Below are positions 5,692 through 5,906 of a DNA stretch of 5,906 nucleotides, in pieces (position 1 is the first letter of the stretch; every line of letters begins with the position of its first letter). Source of the DNA: an uncultured Lachnospiraceae bacterium. Lineage in GTDB: Bacteria > Bacillota > Clostridia > Lachnospirales > Lachnospiraceae. The notes below the pieces were generated by a model. It was not told where the DNA came from. It made no database searches and was given only the letters and a program-made list of their open reading frames with translations. Location of the stretch: contig CAJJNI010000156.1 in assembly GCA_905193085.1 (NCBI GenBank), positions 1 through 5,906 on the forward strand, read 5' to 3'. The translations under genes were made by a program, and so were the position numbers.

Positions 5692-5906
5692 ATGAAATAT
5701 AAGAAAAAACTGCCTGTCGGCATAGAAAATTTTGAAAAGATACGGAAAGAACAATTTTACTATGTTGACAAAACAGACATGATTGCTGATTTGCTCCACA
5801 ATTGGGGAGAGGTAAATCTATTTACACGCCCTCGACGCTTTGGTAAATCACGCTACTGCGTCTGCTGCATTACTGTCTGCCTGCATCCCATTTGCAGCCA
5901 CCACAC
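5692..5906 (+). CDS. AAA-ATPase-like / PD-(D/E)XK nuclease family protein (partial, N-terminus only)
   Basis: 71 codons are visible from ATG 5692, with AAAGGAG (5674-5680) 11 bases upstream. The N-terminus LPVGIENFEKIRKEQFYYVDKT (residues 7-28), followed by LFTRPRRFGKS (43-53), is the typical opening of the AAA-ATPase_like family (Pfam PF09820). Those proteins usually run 500-600 residues and end in a PD-(D/E)XK nuclease-like domain; they are abundant in clostridia and Bacteroidetes, and their role is poorly known (mobile or defence-related functions have been suggested). The Walker A-like RRFGKS is complete. Family members normally continue with a stretch like LNMSML; here the reading is RYCVCCITVCLHPICSHH, cysteine-rich and from GC-richer DNA, so residues after 53 probably do not belong to this gene. 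Confidence 0.75.
   Translation, partial: MKYKKKLPVGIENFEKIRKEQFYYVDKTDMIADLLHNWGEVNLFTRPRRFGKSRYCVCCITVCLHPICSHH

Noticed and set aside
1..5906. CRISPR array, insertion sequence, tRNA cluster or phage attachment site
   Set aside because: No regularly spaced short repeats, transposase frame or tRNA was seen. Although ssrA is a common integration target, the tmRNA 3' end is followed by a normal terminator and no repeat of the 3' end or integrase gene is present.

Overview
The window is AT-rich DNA that looks like a Gram-positive clostridial genome, most likely a Lachnospiraceae-type gut anaerobe. The evidence is strong AGGAGG-like ribosome binding sites, sigma-A type promoters, a one-piece tmRNA ending its tag in LAYAA, clostridial-style signal peptides, a BspA-like leucine-rich-repeat protein with a dockerin-like tail, and an AAA-ATPase-like/PD-(D/E)XK family gene. 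A pectate lyase gene fits a plant-polysaccharide (pectin) degrader such as Lachnospira. The genus is inference; no comparison was possible.

Layout, left to right. Positions 1-1621 (minus strand) hold the 5' part of a secreted family 1 pectate lyase gene, cut by the window edge; it starts at TTG and has a good promoter at 1654-1682. A divergent intergenic region follows, with an 8-bp tandem repeat array and a plus-strand promoter at 1797-1825. Positions 1919-2947 (plus) encode a class I DAHP synthase, the entry enzyme of aromatic amino acid synthesis. Its longest open frame begins at 1826, but that ATG touches the -10 box, so 1919 is the better start. After an AT-rich spacer, a perfect consensus promoter (3003-3031), embedded in an 18-bp inverted repeat, drives ssrA (tmRNA, about 3053-3388). 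A bidirectional terminator (3408-3448) separates ssrA from a convergent 630-residue secreted LRR protein gene (3454-5346, minus). A 345-bp intergenic region with no convincing gene leads to the start of an AAA-ATPase-like gene at 5692 (plus), cut by the right edge.

The genes do not form one operon: all four have separate transcription signals. The two secreted proteins (pectate lyase and LRR-dockerin protein) could both act on plant cell wall outside the cell; DAHP synthase and tmRNA are housekeeping.

Both ends of the window look foreign to the genes they finish. The pectate lyase loses its family pattern in the last ~55 bases at the left edge, where the translation resembles a TRAP transporter permease. 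The AAA-ATPase-like gene loses its pattern immediately after the Walker A lysine-serine, in a GC-richer 56-base tail. Similar lengths at both ends suggest assembly chimerism rather than biology, and this should be settled before either partial gene is interpreted. I did not find a clearly new multi-gene system; the most interesting biology is the ssrA promoter inside a long inverted repeat and the duplicated LRR-dockerin protein.
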